Shown in pieces: positions 38,575 to 48,507 of a DNA stretch of 64,000 nucleotides. This DNA comes from CBDCGJ01 sp965216645 (GTDB lineage Bacteria; Pseudomonadota; Alphaproteobacteria; GCA-2731375). The stretch spans positions 1 to 64,000 of the forward strand of contig CBDCGJ010000042.1 in NCBI GenBank assembly GCA_965216645.1, written 5' to 3'. The number at the start of each line of letters is the position of its first letter. The stretch's first letter is position 1. The notes under the pieces were generated by a model. It saw nothing but the letters and a program-made list of their open reading frames with translations. It was not told where the DNA came from and made no database searches. The position numbers were made by a program, and so were the translations under genes.

Positions 38575-39228
38575 GTGATACTTGTTGGACAGTTCGATTC
38601 TCCCTTCGTTCGCCGCATCGCGGTGGCGCTCAATCATTTTGAAGTGCCGTTCGAACGCCAAGTCCTTTCGGTGTTTCAGGATTTTCAGGAAATGCTGGAG
38701 ATCAATCCGCTGGCTAAAGTGCCGGTGTTGATTCTCGATGATGGTGAGCGCCTCTATGACAGTCGCGCCATTTTCGAGTTCTTGGAGCGGCGGGTGCCGG
38801 CAAATCGGCGGTTGACGCCGCGCGATGAGGCGGCGTTTCTTCGGGCATTACGTGTCGAAGCGATGGGCATTGGCCTGGCCGAAAAAACCTATGAGCGTAG
38901 TATCGAGTTCTCGCGGCGACGGCCGGGTTATCGAGACCCGAGTTGGACGGCGCGGCTCGAGCGCCAAATCGTCTCGACGCTGATGTGGCTTGAGGAAAGG
39001 GCGGACACGGCCTGGCTCGCCGGTACTTCGCTTAGCCGCGCGGACTTGGCTGTTGCTGTCGCGACGACCTATCTTTCTGAGAAAGTGCCGAAGTTTTTTA
39101 CGCCAATGCAATATCCCCAGCTTGAGCGTCACCGCCAAGCCTGCGAAGCCTTGCCGGCGTTTGCCGATGCGGCTTATTCGGTCAGTGAGGCCATGGCCAC
39201 GGGGTGGCAACCGGAAGCGGATCAGTAA
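38575..39228 (+). CDS. glutathione S-transferase-like protein
   Basis: 217 residues from GTG 38575. N-terminal thioredoxin-like part: 'GQFDSPFVRRIAVALNHFEV', 'INPLAKVPVLILDDGERLYD' and 'DSRAIFEFLERRV' (cis-Pro in 'KVPVL' and the glutathione-binding 'DSRAI'). The C-terminal helical domain follows ('SLSRADLAVAVATTYL'). An in-frame ATG at 38539 adds residues unlike the family. Detoxification or stress role; substrate unknown. Confidence 0.88.
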   Translation: MILVGQFDSPFVRRIAVALNHFEVPFERQVLSVFQDFQEMLEINPLAKVPVLILDDGERLYDSRAIFEFLERRVPANRRLTPRDEAAFLRALRVEAMGIGLAEKTYERSIEFSRRRPGYRDPSWTARLERQIVSTLMWLEERADTAWLAGTSLSRADLAVAVATTYLSEKVPKFFTPMQYPQLERHRQACEALPAFADAAYSVSEAMATGWQPEADQ

Positions 39229-39347
39229 TCTGATCACTGTCTAATTCGTTGTGCCGGATAAGCGGTTCCTCAATGTTGCGTTTCGTGGGACCTTCGGCTT
39301 AAGCGTTCAGTTCCATTTCAAGCTCATTTTCGAAAGGACTAAATCCC

Positions 39348-39695
39348 ATGGCCACCGCAAGAGACGACATAATTCTCACTACTTCGTTCCAGGTCGCCGG
39401 CCGGGATGTCGAGCGCGAATTGGAGGTAATCACCGCGGAATGCGTGTTTGGCATGAACTTGTTCCGAGACTTCTTCGCAGGCATTACCGACATGTTCGGC
39501 GGACGTAGCGGCGCCACGCAGAAGGTGCTGCGCGACGCCCGCCGCACGGCCTTGTCCGAACTGAGGGAAGAGGCGCACGATCTCGGTGCGGACGCGGTGA
39601 TCGCGGTCGACCTCGACTATCAAGAACTGTCCGGCGGGGATAAGGGGGGCATGCTGATGATCGTCGCCTCAGGCACGGCCGTGCGATTGCGATAG
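39348..39695 (+). CDS. YbjQ/UPF0145 family protein
   Basis: 115 residues. 'ECVFGMNLFRDFFAGITDMF', 'GGRSGATQKVLRDARRTAL' and 'AHDLGADAVIAVDLDYQEL' are the conserved features of the YbjQ family, which forms pentamers; function unclear. AAAGGACT lies before the ATG. Confidence 0.93.
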   Translation: MATARDDIILTTSFQVAGRDVERELEVITAECVFGMNLFRDFFAGITDMFGGRSGATQKVLRDARRTALSELREEAHDLGADAVIAVDLDYQELSGGDKGGMLMIVASGTAVRLR

Positions 39696-39699
39696 TCAC

Positions 39700-40134
39700 T
39701 TACAAGATGAATAAATGTCTATAACTTATTTTATTAATATATAAAATAGATATCAAGATGGCTGCCGATCGCGTCGAAAATTTGATGATCCTTGAACGGC
39801 GCCGACCCCACCTGGTCCGCTTCGCCCTGCGAACCAGGATATCCTGATTGTTCGGTTGGTCGTCGACGACCAATACGCGAATGGCATTGTTTTTACCTTT
39901 CAGATTGCCAACGCGGCGATGCCGGCTTTCTTCAAGGAATTCAGACAATTTTGTTGTGATCGGCTTTGTTGTGATCGGCGCCAGGTGCAAATTGGGCGCA
40001 CGGAGCCAGTTGGCTGCAATCTTGTTGGCGAAGTGGGCTCGTTTGTTTCCGGTATCGATCACGCCGAAAGCTGCGTTCTCAAGAAGATCGTAGAGCGCGG
40101 CGTGGGAGGGATTTTCGATCTTGTTGCCGGTCAT
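39700..40134 (-). pseudogene. truncated response-regulator receiver fragment
   Basis: 144-residue frame with 'AIRVLVVDDQPNNQDILVR', the first strand and acidic pocket of a receiver domain, after which similarity is lost. The N-terminal part ('LYDLLENAAFGVIDTGNKRA') is not recognised, and contains a small duplication ('ITTKPITTKL'). The DNA is AT-rich at the end. Most likely a decayed gene. Confidence 0.4.
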
Positions 40135-40418
40135 TCCTTATGCCAACGGTAGTCCGGGCAAATTTGCTGAACGATAAAAAGGCGTTCGATTGTCAATCTA
40201 AAGCTATAGCGCAATGTTCTACCGGCGCCTCATGACATTTGCAGAAATAAGTCAATTACCAGTTAAATTAACAATATGCTAAATTAGAAGAAGCGGCCAG
40301 CTGTCATCAGATTTGGTTTGTCGCCGATGTCGGCCTGACGACATGCGGTGACGCCCTGTAGACTTGCGGCCTATGGCTAGTTTGAGCTGATTTTATGAAA
40401 CAAGAAAAGGGGGGGACG
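40135..40418. other. intergenic stretch, nothing recognised
   Basis: No supported gene. AAAAGGGGGGG immediately before the ATG at 40419 is the probable ribosome-binding site. Confidence 0.5.
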
Positions 40419-42077
40419 ATGAGTTATTATGATCTCGGTACCTATGGGCGCGCGGTGACGACGTCGTCGTCGGAGGCGCAGCTTTGGTTCGATCGCGGCT
40501 TGGTTTGGACCTACGGTTTCAATCACGAGGAAGCGGTGCGCTGCTTTCAGAAGGCGGCGGAGGCGGATCCCGACTGTGCCATGGCGCAATGGGGTATCGC
40601 CTATGCGGCCGGCCCGAATTACAACAAACCATGGGAGGCTTTTGACGAGGCCGACATGGATCACTCCCTCAACATCTCACACGTTGCGGCCCGTCAAGCC
40701 CTGGCGTTGAAGGACAAGGCCAGCGATGTCGAGGCCGCGTTGATCGAAGCTTTGCAGGCCCGCTATCCGGATGATAAGCCGGCCGAAGACATGGAAGCCT
40801 GGAACGCCGATTACGCAACGGCCATGCGCGACGTCTATCGACATTTCCCGGACGATCTCGATGTCGCCAGCCTGTTTGCCGAGGCGATCATGAACATCAC
40901 GCCCTGGGCGCTTTGGGATCTGCCGACCGGGAAACCCGCCGAAGGGGCCCACACTGTCGAGGCGACCGAGGTTCTCGAAAAGGCGATGGCGCAAATGCCG
41001 GCGGCCGCTGGGGCGGCGCATCCAGGGCTGCTGCACCTCTATATCCATCTGATGGAAATGTCGCCGCATCCCCAGAAGGCATTACCGGCCGGCGACCTGC
41101 TGCGGGATCTGGTGCCGGACAGCGGCCACCTGGTTCACATGCCGACCCATATCGATGTGCTCTGTGGCAATTATTCTGATGTGGTGACATGGAACAGCAA
41201 GGCCACGGTGGCGGATCGCGGATTCAGGGACCGCGAAGGCGCGTTGAATTTCTACGCCCTTTACCGCGCTCACAACATTCACTTCACCATCTACGGCGCC
41301 ATGTTCATGGGGAATTACAAGGCGGCGATCGGCGCGGCGGAAGAATTGGAAGCGGAACTTTCGGAGGATCTGCTGAAGATCGAATCGCCGCCAATGGCGG
41401 ATTGGCTGGAGGCGTTCGTGCCGATGAAGATGCATGTCCTGATCCGCTTCGGCAAGTGGCGGCAGATCATCGATACGCCACTGCCGGCCAATCGGGATTT
41501 GTTCTGCTCGACCACCGCGATGATCCACTATGCCAAGGTCGTCGCGCATTCCACGCTCGACCAGATTGCGGAAGCCGAGGCGGAAGTCGCGTTGTTCGAA
41601 GCGGCGGCGGCGCGGGTGCCCGACAGCCGTTACCTTTTCAACAACACCATGATCGACATCCTCGCCGTGGCGCGGGAGATGATGACGGGCGAGCTGGAAT
41701 ACCGGAAACGGAACTTCGACACCGCTTTCGAACATTTACGTAAGTCCGTGACGTTGGACGATAATCTTCCGTACGACGAACCTTGGGGCTGGATGCAGCC
41801 GACCCGGCACGCGCTCGGTGCCTTGCTGCTGGAGCAGGGCCATGTGGCCGAGGCCGAAGCGGTCTATCGCGCGGATTTAGGGTTGGACGCCACACTGGCG
41901 CGGGCTTGTCAGCATCCGGACAATATCTGGAGCCTGCACGGTCTCCATGAATGCCTTGTGCGGACGGGTAAGACGGATGAGGCAACCATGATTAAGCTCC
42001 GCCTCGACCTCGCCGCCGGCCGCGCCGACATCGATGTCGATTGCTCCTGCTTCTGCCGTCTGAACCGGGCGGCGTGA
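40419..42077 (+). CDS. TPR-repeat protein of unknown activity
   Basis: 552 residues. The start is chosen at the second Met ('MSYYDLGTYGRAVTTSS') because of the strong upstream ribosome-binding site. TPR-like units include 'GFNHEEAVRCFQKAAEADPD' and 'HALGALLLEQGHVAEAEAVY'. Histidine-rich segments 'LLHLYIHLMEMSPH' and 'HLVHMPTHIDVLCGNY' are conserved in relatives and could bind metal. It is 3 bases upstream of the SAM/cyclase gene, so the two are likely cotranscribed. Confidence 0.8.
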   Translation: MSYYDLGTYGRAVTTSSSEAQLWFDRGLVWTYGFNHEEAVRCFQKAAEADPDCAMAQWGIAYAAGPNYNKPWEAFDEADMDHSLNISHVAARQALALKDKASDVEAALIEALQARYPDDKPAEDMEAWNADYATAMRDVYRHFPDDLDVASLFAEAIMNITPWALWDLPTGKPAEGAHTVEATEVLEKAMAQMPAAAGAAHPGLLHLYIHLMEMSPHPQKALPAGDLLRDLVPDSGHLVHMPTHIDVLCGNYSDVVTWNSKATVADRGFRDREGALNFYALYRAHNIHFTIYGAMFMGNYKAAIGAAEELEAELSEDLLKIESPPMADWLEAFVPMKMHVLIRFGKWRQIIDTPLPANRDLFCSTTAMIHYAKVVAHSTLDQIAEAEAEVALFEAAAARVPDSRYLFNNTMIDILAVAREMMTGELEYRKRNFDTAFEHLRKSVTLDDNLPYDEPWGWMQPTRHALGALLLEQGHVAEAEAVYRADLGLDATLARACQHPDNIWSLHGLHECLVRTGKTDEATMIKLRLDLAAGRADIDVDCSCFCRLNRAA

Positions 42078-42080
42078 GTC

Positions 42081-45000
42081 ATGTCAATCGAGGCCTTGCT
42101 ACGGGGACTTGGTCTCGAGCACTATTTCCCGGCGTTTGAAGAGCACGCGATAACAGAAGCCGTGCTCCCCCACCTCGATATGGCCGATTTGAGAGAAATT
42201 GGCGTGGGTCCGGTTGGGCACCGGAAGCTCATCCTAAAAGCGATCGAAGGCGGCCAAAACAACACCGCTGGAAAGTCGATCGAAGAGGCGAATACGCCCC
42301 TGGCGCAACACCGGCAACTCACCATTTTGTTTGCCGATTTGGTCGGCTCGACGCAACTGTCCCAGCGACTCGACGCCGAGGATCTGCGTGACCTGATCCG
42401 TGCATATCAAGATGCCTCGAAAGCGGCGATCGAGCGCTATGACGGTTATGTGGCTCAATATCTCGGCGACGGCATTGTCGTTTATTTCGGTTATCCCCAG
42501 TCTCATGAAGACAATGTGGAGCGTGCGATACGAGCTGGTCTTCGCTTGATCGATGCGGTGTCCGAAATTGACGCTGGCTTCGGACGGGATAGAGGCGTCG
42601 AGGTCAAAGTCCGTATCGGTATCGAGGCTGGTCCGGTGATCGTTGGCGACATAATTGGCGAGGGAGTTTCCAGAGAGCGTGCCGTGGTCGGCGAGACCCC
42701 GAACTTAGCCGCGCGATTACAGTCTGAGGCAGCGCCGGGGGAAGTTGTGATTGGTCCCACCGCACGCGGTTTGGTCGGCGGCAATGTCCAGTTACGTGAT
42801 CTCGGACCCCGCCAAATAAAAGGTTACGAAAATACTTTACGGGTTTGGCGGGTGGTGGGATTGGGTTTTGCGGGCGGTCGTTTCGAGCGGCATCGGGATC
42901 GCCAACTCAGCCACTTTGTCGGGCGCAAACTGGAATTGAAACGACTTAGGAAATGCCTGGAAGCTGTTCGCGCCGGCGGCAACGAGTTGGTCGAAATTGT
43001 CGGCGATCCCGGAATCGGAAAGTCCCGGCTGGTCCATGAGTTTCTTTCGGACCGCGTGGGTGCGACCCGTCTGCTGACTTGTCATTGCGCATCCCACGCC
43101 GGGTCCACGGCATTCTTCCCTTTCATCGACATGTTTCAGCGGTTGCTAAGGCGGGATGCAGATAGCGACCGTCAAGTCACGCGCGACGATCTGGCGAAGA
43201 TATTGGCGCGGTCCGGATTGGACCCGCGTCGTGAAATACCTTATGTCGAGCACCTAATGGGGATCGGTGATGAACGCGACGTCGATCCCGATCTGATCGG
43301 CGTACGAACGGCCGCCGCATTGACCCGTTACCTGCGCAGTCAAGGCAGGATCCTGCCGACAATCTTGTTCGTCAACGACCTTCATTGGATAGACGAACGT
43401 TCCGAAGAGGTGCTGCGGTCGCTTGCAGTGCGGGAGGACAACCTCGAAATTCTTATTCTTTGCACCTATCGGCCGGACTATGTCGCCGATTGGCCCGCTT
43501 CTGCTTCGGTCGTCCGTATCGAACTAACGCCCTTGTCCGCGGGAGACACGGCGGACTTGTTCAGCCATTGCTTCGGGGACGGAGTCGGCGAGCAATCCGG
43601 CGAAGCGCTGAGACGGACCGGCGGCAATCCGCTTTTCGTCGAGGAACTGGCTGGTCACATGCGCAACCCCAACGCCGGTGCCATCCCGGACACGTTGGCC
43701 GGTCTATTGTTGGAGCGGGTGGACGCACAGTCCGCTGGAGCACAGCGCATATTGCGCACCGCTTCCGTCGCCGGTCGCCATTTCAGTTCTGCGTTGGTCG
43801 CCGGGGCGGTCGACCCGGAAGCGGATCAGCCCGCGTTTCAGGAACTGTTGGATAGCGGCTTGATTGTCCGGGACGGTGACAGCCAACAAGCCCGCTACCG
43901 CTTCAAGCACGCGCTGGTTCAAGATGCAATTTATGACGGCTTGCTGGCGGAAGACCGGCGGGTGATACATGGTCTTGTCGGCCGTCGGACGGAAGCCGCC
44001 TATCCTGACCGACTATACGAGATGTCCGAATCCCTATCGCATCATTTCGAGATAGCGGGCGATCGATTGAAGGCCGCCCGGTATGCCTATCGGGCCGGCG
44101 GCAAGGCTTTCGATCTGTTTGCATTGCGCGGCGCTGACCATTGGTTCCGTCGGGCCATCGACCTATTCCCGGATGACGCCGACCCGGACGACGAGCGGTT
44201 GCGGGCGCAGGCGATCTCGAACCATATCCAGATCAGTTGTTGGGATGCCCGTTTCAGCGACATGATCGACCTGGCGGAAGGCGAACTCGCGCGGATCGAA
44301 GCGTTAGGCGATACCCGGGAAGTCTCGCGCGTGTTGAGTTGGCTGGGCGAGGGGCATTTGAACTGTTCGAACTATGCTACCGCCAATCAGTTGCTGTCAC
44401 GCGCATTGTCCATCGGCGAACGCCTAAAGGATCTCGACAGCATTGGCTATGCGTTGGGTGAGTTGGGCTGGTTGAAAACTATAACGATCTTGGGCGACGG
44501 CTTATCGGAGCTCGAGGACCATGCCGATCGGTTGGCGAATATCGCCGATAATCTCGGCGACAATTACCTCCACACATTGGCACATTACATACGTTGGGCG
44601 GCGCTGATACATATCGGAAATGTCGACGCCGCGCGATCGGTGGCCGACAGCTTGGTTGACGTCGGTCGTAGCGGCGGGTATCCCCCGGCGCTGAATTGGG
44701 GGCATTGTATGCAGTCCTATTGCGCCGCGGAAGCGGGTGAATTGACCGCGGCCTCGGAGTTTGCACATGCCGCGCGCTCGGCGGCCCAGTGCGCGTTCGA
44801 CAATTTGATGGCCGACCTCTGTTTGGGGATCGTCCAGGCGCGCCGTGGAGATATCGAAGCCTGTAAAGCTTTGTTGGGACGCTCGCAACGACTGGGCGAT
44901 CAAGTCGGCTCCCTCTTTTTCGCCTATGCGTCCGAAGCCGATTATGGGCGGGCTTTGGCTGAAGCTGGCGAGATGGTCCACGCGGTCGAGTGGCTCTCGG

Positions 45001-45176
45001 CCAGTCAAGCCGCGTTTGAGGCGGCGTCCCATCCTCGCGCCGCGGCGCTCTGTGCCTTGGCACTGGGTGAAATATTGACCGCGAGTGCCGAGCCCCGCGC
45101 TGCCGAGTGCCTTGCGGACGCGAGGCGTCTGGCATCGGCTACGGGCATGCAAGGCGTGTTGGCGGCTGTCGCCTAG
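42081..45176 (+). CDS. SAM / class III cyclase / AAA-ATPase / TPR fusion protein
   Basis: 1031 residues. Order: SAM domain (residues ~1-60, 'RGLGLEHYFPAFEEHAI'), class III nucleotide cyclase (~75-255) with metal Asp86 in 'TILFADLVGSTQLS' and Asp130 in 'AQYLGDGIVVYFGYP', AAA/STAND ATPase with P-loop 'VGDPGIGKSRLVHEF' (~307) and Walker B 'ILFVNDLHWIDERS' (~427), then TPR-type helical repeats. Such STAND cyclases act as ATP-driven signalling switches; the product may be cAMP. The TPR partner gene lies 3 bases upstream. The stop overlaps the end of the convergent NTF2-like gene (CTAG). Confidence 0.92.
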   Translation: MSIEALLRGLGLEHYFPAFEEHAITEAVLPHLDMADLREIGVGPVGHRKLILKAIEGGQNNTAGKSIEEANTPLAQHRQLTILFADLVGSTQLSQRLDAEDLRDLIRAYQDASKAAIERYDGYVAQYLGDGIVVYFGYPQSHEDNVERAIRAGLRLIDAVSEIDAGFGRDRGVEVKVRIGIEAGPVIVGDIIGEGVSRERAVVGETPNLAARLQSEAAPGEVVIGPTARGLVGGNVQLRDLGPRQIKGYENTLRVWRVVGLGFAGGRFERHRDRQLSHFVGRKLELKRLRKCLEAVRAGGNELVEIVGDPGIGKSRLVHEFLSDRVGATRLLTCHCASHAGSTAFFPFIDMFQRLLRRDADSDRQVTRDDLAKILARSGLDPRREIPYVEHLMGIGDERDVDPDLIGVRTAAALTRYLRSQGRILPTILFVNDLHWIDERSEEVLRSLAVREDNLEILILCTYRPDYVADWPASASVVRIELTPLSAGDTADLFSHCFGDGVGEQSGEALRRTGGNPLFVEELAGHMRNPNAGAIPDTLAGLLLERVDAQSAGAQRILRTASVAGRHFSSALVAGAVDPEADQPAFQELLDSGLIVRDGDSQQARYRFKHALVQDAIYDGLLAEDRRVIHGLVGRRTEAAYPDRLYEMSESLSHHFEIAGDRLKAARYAYRAGGKAFDLFALRGADHWFRRAIDLFPDDADPDDERLRAQAISNHIQISCWDARFSDMIDLAEGELARIEALGDTREVSRVLSWLGEGHLNCSNYATANQLLSRALSIGERLKDLDSIGYALGELGWLKTITILGDGLSELEDHADRLANIADNLGDNYLHTLAHYIRWAALIHIGNVDAARSVADSLVDVGRSGGYPPALNWGHCMQSYCAAEAGELTAASEFAHAARSAAQCAFDNLMADLCLGIVQARRGDIEACKALLGRSQRLGDQVGSLFFAYASEADYGRALAEAGEMVHAVEWLSASQAAFEAASHPRAAALCALALGEILTASAEPRAAECLADARRLASATGMQGVLAAVA

Positions 45177-45544
45177 AATGCCGCCTTCCATTGTTCGGTA
45201 TCGATGAACCAGCGTTCTTCGGTGATTTTGCCGGCGCTATCAAATTTCCAAAGAATGGCCGATTGGCTGCCGTGTGGCACTTTGTTGGCGGTCCATTCCA
45301 CCACATTGACGATCTCGCCTTCCGCAGGATAGTAGCGAAGATCCTTGATGTCGAAACCGGGCGGCAAGGCGTCGCCGATGCCGTCTAGGGCCGCTCGGAA
45401 ATTGGCGCGACCGGTCAGTCTGTCGTTTTGACCGGGTAATACGAAGATCATGTCGTCGCTGTACATATTCGCCAAATCGTCGAATTCACCCTTGCCTAAA
45501 GCGTCCCAGGCTGATTTCAAGATCGTCAGGTTTTCGGTGCCCAT
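45173..45544 (-). CDS. SnoaL/NTF2-like protein
   Basis: 123 residues of the NTF2/ketosteroid isomerase-like fold: 'DDLANMYSDDMIFVLPGQND', 'GRANFRAALDGIGDAL' and 'VVEWTANKVPHGSQSAILWK'. Members are isomerases, hydrolases or ligand binders; which one cannot be told. Confidence 0.85.
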   Translation of the reverse strand: MGTENLTILKSAWDALGKGEFDDLANMYSDDMIFVLPGQNDRLTGRANFRAALDGIGDALPPGFDIKDLRYYPAEGEIVNVVEWTANKVPHGSQSAILWKFDSAGKITEERWFIDTEQWKAAF

Positions 45545-45635
45545 GCTGTCTTTCCTTGTCGAATGATTGACGATGGGTGGAGTTTAGGACACGTCTTCCA
45601 CGGCGAATGTAATCGAGGTTACATTTACGTAAAAA

Positions 45636-46313
45636 CTAGTCCAACGCTTCGGCTACCCCAGTCAGCGCCGGCCAATCCAAGATGCGAAGCTCGCCCCGTC
45701 GCATTTCGATCCAACCCTTGCTTCGCCAGGTATTGAGAATTTTGTTGGTGGACTCACGGGTGGCGCCGACGAAACTGGCTACTTCGGCCTGCGAAATCTC
45801 GAGACTTTCCGACGTTCCTTCCATTCGTTCGTGTAGCAGCAACAGCCGTTTCGCCAAGCGAACTGTCAAGGGCAAGAAAACTTGGTCCTCGACCTGTTGG
45901 CTGACCCAACGCAGTCGCCCGCAAAGCACTTCGATCAACTCCAGTGCGATGTCCGGCCTGTCCCGCAGCAAGCGCTGGATATCTGCTTTCGATACTTTAG
46001 AAAGGCAACTGTCTTGAATTGCCGTAGCCGAACTGGTTCGGGGACCGCCATCGAGCAAAGCTATCTCCCCAAATACTTCGCCAGGTTTCATTAGATTGAG
46101 CGAAAGTTTTCGGCCATTTGCCGCCAGCACACTGATTTCGATTAATCCGTCGACGACGGTATAGAGGGCGTCGCCCTTGTCGCCTTGCAGGAACACTGTT
46201 GCGCCGGCGTTGAATTCGACCTCGACGGCGGCCGTATCGATCGCGCGTCTGGCTTTGCCGCTGAGGGCGCCGAAGATCGACGTTTCGCCAAAAGAAGGGT
46301 TGAGTTCGGTCAT
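45636..46313 (-). CDS. Crp/Fnr-family transcriptional regulator
   Basis: 225 residues. The cyclic-nucleotide-binding fold has 'GATVFLQGDKGDALYTVVDG' and 'PGEVFGEIALLDGGPRTSSA'; the latter matches the phosphate-binding cassette (GEIALLDGGPRTS), so cAMP or cGMP binding is plausible. The C-terminal HTH is 'ISQAEVASFVGATRESTNKI'. No Fe-S cysteines of FNR. It lies near a cyclase gene whose product could be its ligand. Confidence 0.93.
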   Translation of the reverse strand: MTELNPSFGETSIFGALSGKARRAIDTAAVEVEFNAGATVFLQGDKGDALYTVVDGLIEISVLAANGRKLSLNLMKPGEVFGEIALLDGGPRTSSATAIQDSCLSKVSKADIQRLLRDRPDIALELIEVLCGRLRWVSQQVEDQVFLPLTVRLAKRLLLLHERMEGTSESLEISQAEVASFVGATRESTNKILNTWRSKGWIEMRRGELRILDWPALTGVAEALD

Positions 46314-46545
46314 CTACCTATGAAAGCGAATGCTCCCGCGACCTGCAAGCCGTTAGATTCCGACGTAATAAAAGGTCGCTGGAGGGAGCCGTTAACCTGC
46401 TTCCGGCGGTTTATGTAGAATCGATCATGAACTACGTTGTCATGTATGGCTTAGTTACGGCATTGATAATGTTTTCCAACCTGATCAAAGCCGTTACAAC
46501 CTGAACCGGGCAGCTCGAAGCCGGCTCGTAGGAGAAGTATCTAAT

Positions 46546-47313
46546 TTGGACGATGGAAAATATTGGAATGAGATAAAGGACACTCAGGTGGGTCTGGATT
46601 GGTTACCTTTGCCGAAACCGAAAGACGGCTGCGGCGCAGAATTTGAAGACCTTTGGCGGCAGCTTAATGAGGCCGATGGTTCGCAAGGCCCTGCCGGCAA
46701 ACCCAGTTTCTGGTCCAGTTTGCGTTTACGCTTGGGAAGTAACCCGCCAGCTTTCGATCGAGACGCAGCGATTGCCCGATTTCAGGAAATATCCATCCCG
46801 CCCTACGCCAATCTCGGGGCACCGGTCGTTGGGCGCGACCCCGAAGCAGACGCTTGGGTCAAGGAATTGTACGAAAATGACAAGTTGAAGGTTCCAGCCG
46901 ACACAATGTTGGACAAAGTGGTCGCTGATTTTGCGGGATATCATGTGATCGAGCTTCTACCCGTCTGCGATGGCTTTCCCATTTACACTCATGCCGATTT
47001 GTATGACGGCGTGGATCGAACCAGTTTCCGCGGCAAATTTCTCGAAAGCTGCGCCGATGTCATTGGTGACGATTTGCTCGACCAGGCCTGGACCCCTTTG
47101 CTGGCGCCGGAATTGGCGGACTATGGTCGATCGCTTAGCCGGTGCGCCGAACGGTTCGCGGCAGAACACTCCTTGGCCCACGTTCTGAACAACCGCGCGT
47201 TCGATTGGGACGACGAGGGCGATCCCGCCAGCCAACTGCATGTGGTCGATCAGGCGGCGCGGTGGTGCATCTTCTGGTCCGACCGCGGCCATGGCTTGGA
47301 GCCCTATTTCTAA
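46546..47313 (+). CDS. protein of unknown function
   Basis: 255 residues from a TTG start; GGAG is ~11 bases upstream. No signal peptide or membrane segment. Acidic, with 'ISIPPYANLGAPVVGRDPEA' and 'VIELLPVCDGFPIYTHADLY'. I do not recognise the family. Cytoplasmic by appearance. Confidence 0.65.
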   Translation: MDDGKYWNEIKDTQVGLDWLPLPKPKDGCGAEFEDLWRQLNEADGSQGPAGKPSFWSSLRLRLGSNPPAFDRDAAIARFQEISIPPYANLGAPVVGRDPEADAWVKELYENDKLKVPADTMLDKVVADFAGYHVIELLPVCDGFPIYTHADLYDGVDRTSFRGKFLESCADVIGDDLLDQAWTPLLAPELADYGRSLSRCAERFAAEHSLAHVLNNRAFDWDDEGDPASQLHVVDQAARWCIFWSDRGHGLEPYF

Positions 47314-47426
47314 TCGGTCGACGATAAAGACGGATGTTCAAAGACGGATATTCGGCGGCCGCTATCATCGAAAGTTGGTGTTAGTCTACCGAAATTCGAG
47401 TTTAAGGAATTTGCCGAGGACACAGG

Positions 47427-47738
47427 ATGGAATTCACCACGATGGCGGACAAGATTTCCGCCGTTTCGGATGTTTATGCGGGCCGGTTTGCGATTGAGCG
47501 GGACGAGGCTTGGCATTTGGCGAAGCTGTCGGAGGAACTTGGTGAGCTAACCCAAGCCTATCTGCGGAAATCCGGACGGGGCCGGCAGGCAGAGGACGGC
47601 ACAGCTCCGCCGGCAGCGGAGCGTCTCGCGGACGAGACGGCCGATCTATTTGCTCAAGTGGTGCTGTTCGCCCGTTGGCAGAATATCGATCTGGAAGCCG
47701 CCTTGCAGCGCAAATGGTTTAAGTATCTCGAGCCTTGA
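47427..47738 (+). CDS. MazG-like nucleotide pyrophosphohydrolase
   Basis: 103 residues. The metal-binding pattern EExxE...ExxD is seen in 'KLSEELGELTQAYLRKSG' and 'RLADETADLFAQVVLFARW'. Small MazG-like enzymes hydrolyse (d)NTPs or related nucleotides. RBS GAGGAC is before the ATG. Its end overlaps the end of the convergent hydrolase gene by 20 bases. Confidence 0.88.
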   Translation: MEFTTMADKISAVSDVYAGRFAIERDEAWHLAKLSEELGELTQAYLRKSGRGRQAEDGTAPPAAERLADETADLFAQVVLFARWQNIDLEAALQRKWFKYLEP

Positions 47739-48327
47739 TCAGTTCCGCCACGGAAATGGCCAATTCCATGTGACGATGGCGCCCTTCCGGTGCCGGCTGG
47801 GCATAGTGGAAATGGCCGCGATAGCCAGGAAACTGATAGGGGAGGCGCGGGATTGCGCGGAGCAAGGCCGGCGTCGACTGGCCGGCATGGATAGGATCGC
47901 CGAACGAGGTCAAGTCGAGGCAATGAACCCGACCGACACCCGCATGTTCCGTCAACGCATCGAGCAGGGAGCGGCCGATCGGGCAGGCGATCAGGACCAG
48001 GTCATCGGTACGGACCCGATGGAGCGCGATTTGAGCCGCGATCAGCCCGCCATAGCTGTAGCCGGCGAGAATGTCGATATCGCGATCGATGTAAGATTTT
48101 TGGCCGTCGCCCAGCGCGCGCTTGCGTCCACGGTAACGAAACACCAGTAGGCATTGGAGGAGTTGATCAAGCAAACTGTCGGCGAAACGCCCGGTCAAAC
48201 AACCTTTACCGCCAACCTCCGCATCGAAACCGCCGATGTCGGTAAACGCCCGCGTGATGTCCTCGATATAATGCCCCGCGGTCCCGATACCGCCGAAAAA
48301 CATCAACTTACGCCGTTGTCCCGCCAT
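47719..48327 (-). CDS. alpha/beta-hydrolase-like protein
   Basis: 202 residues. 'FFGGIGTAGHYIEDITRAF' may form the oxyanion region and 'DILAGYSYGGLIAAQIALHR' contains the nucleophile Ser in GYSYGG. 'LTSFGDPIHAG' and 'GYRGHFHY' could supply Asp and His. A small esterase or thioesterase is likely. Confidence 0.75.
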   Translation of the reverse strand: MAGQRRKLMFFGGIGTAGHYIEDITRAFTDIGGFDAEVGGKGCLTGRFADSLLDQLLQCLLVFRYRGRKRALGDGQKSYIDRDIDILAGYSYGGLIAAQIALHRVRTDDLVLIACPIGRSLLDALTEHAGVGRVHCLDLTSFGDPIHAGQSTPALLRAIPRLPYQFPGYRGHFHYAQPAPEGRHRHMELAISVAELIKARDT

Positions 48328-48388
48328 ATCCCCAAGTTATCCTGCGGCAACCGCCGAAGAAAGCGGTCCATTCATCTCATCGCGCATT

Positions 48389-48413
48389 AATCAAAGGGTC
48401 AGACCCTTTGATT
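48389..48413. repeat. perfect hairpin, probable bidirectional terminator or REP-like element
   Basis: aatcaaagggtc and gaccctttgatt are perfect inverted arms around one base. The run 'attaaataaat' follows. The core GGGTCAGACCC is common to short palindromes in proteobacterial intergenic regions. It is at the 5' side of the hydrolase gene and before the plsC promoter. Confidence 0.55.
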
Positions 48414-48507
48414 AAATAAATGTACAAAATCAGCTATTTAGCTAAATCTCGGGGGAATCGGCGGCGGAATATAACGAGCGCGAACCGCGGGAGAGGAGAA
48501 TATTTCC

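Noticed and set aside
46427..46504. 25-codon hydrophobic peptide (MNYVVMYGLVTALIMF..)
   Set aside because: No ribosome-binding site and no supporting context; could be chance.
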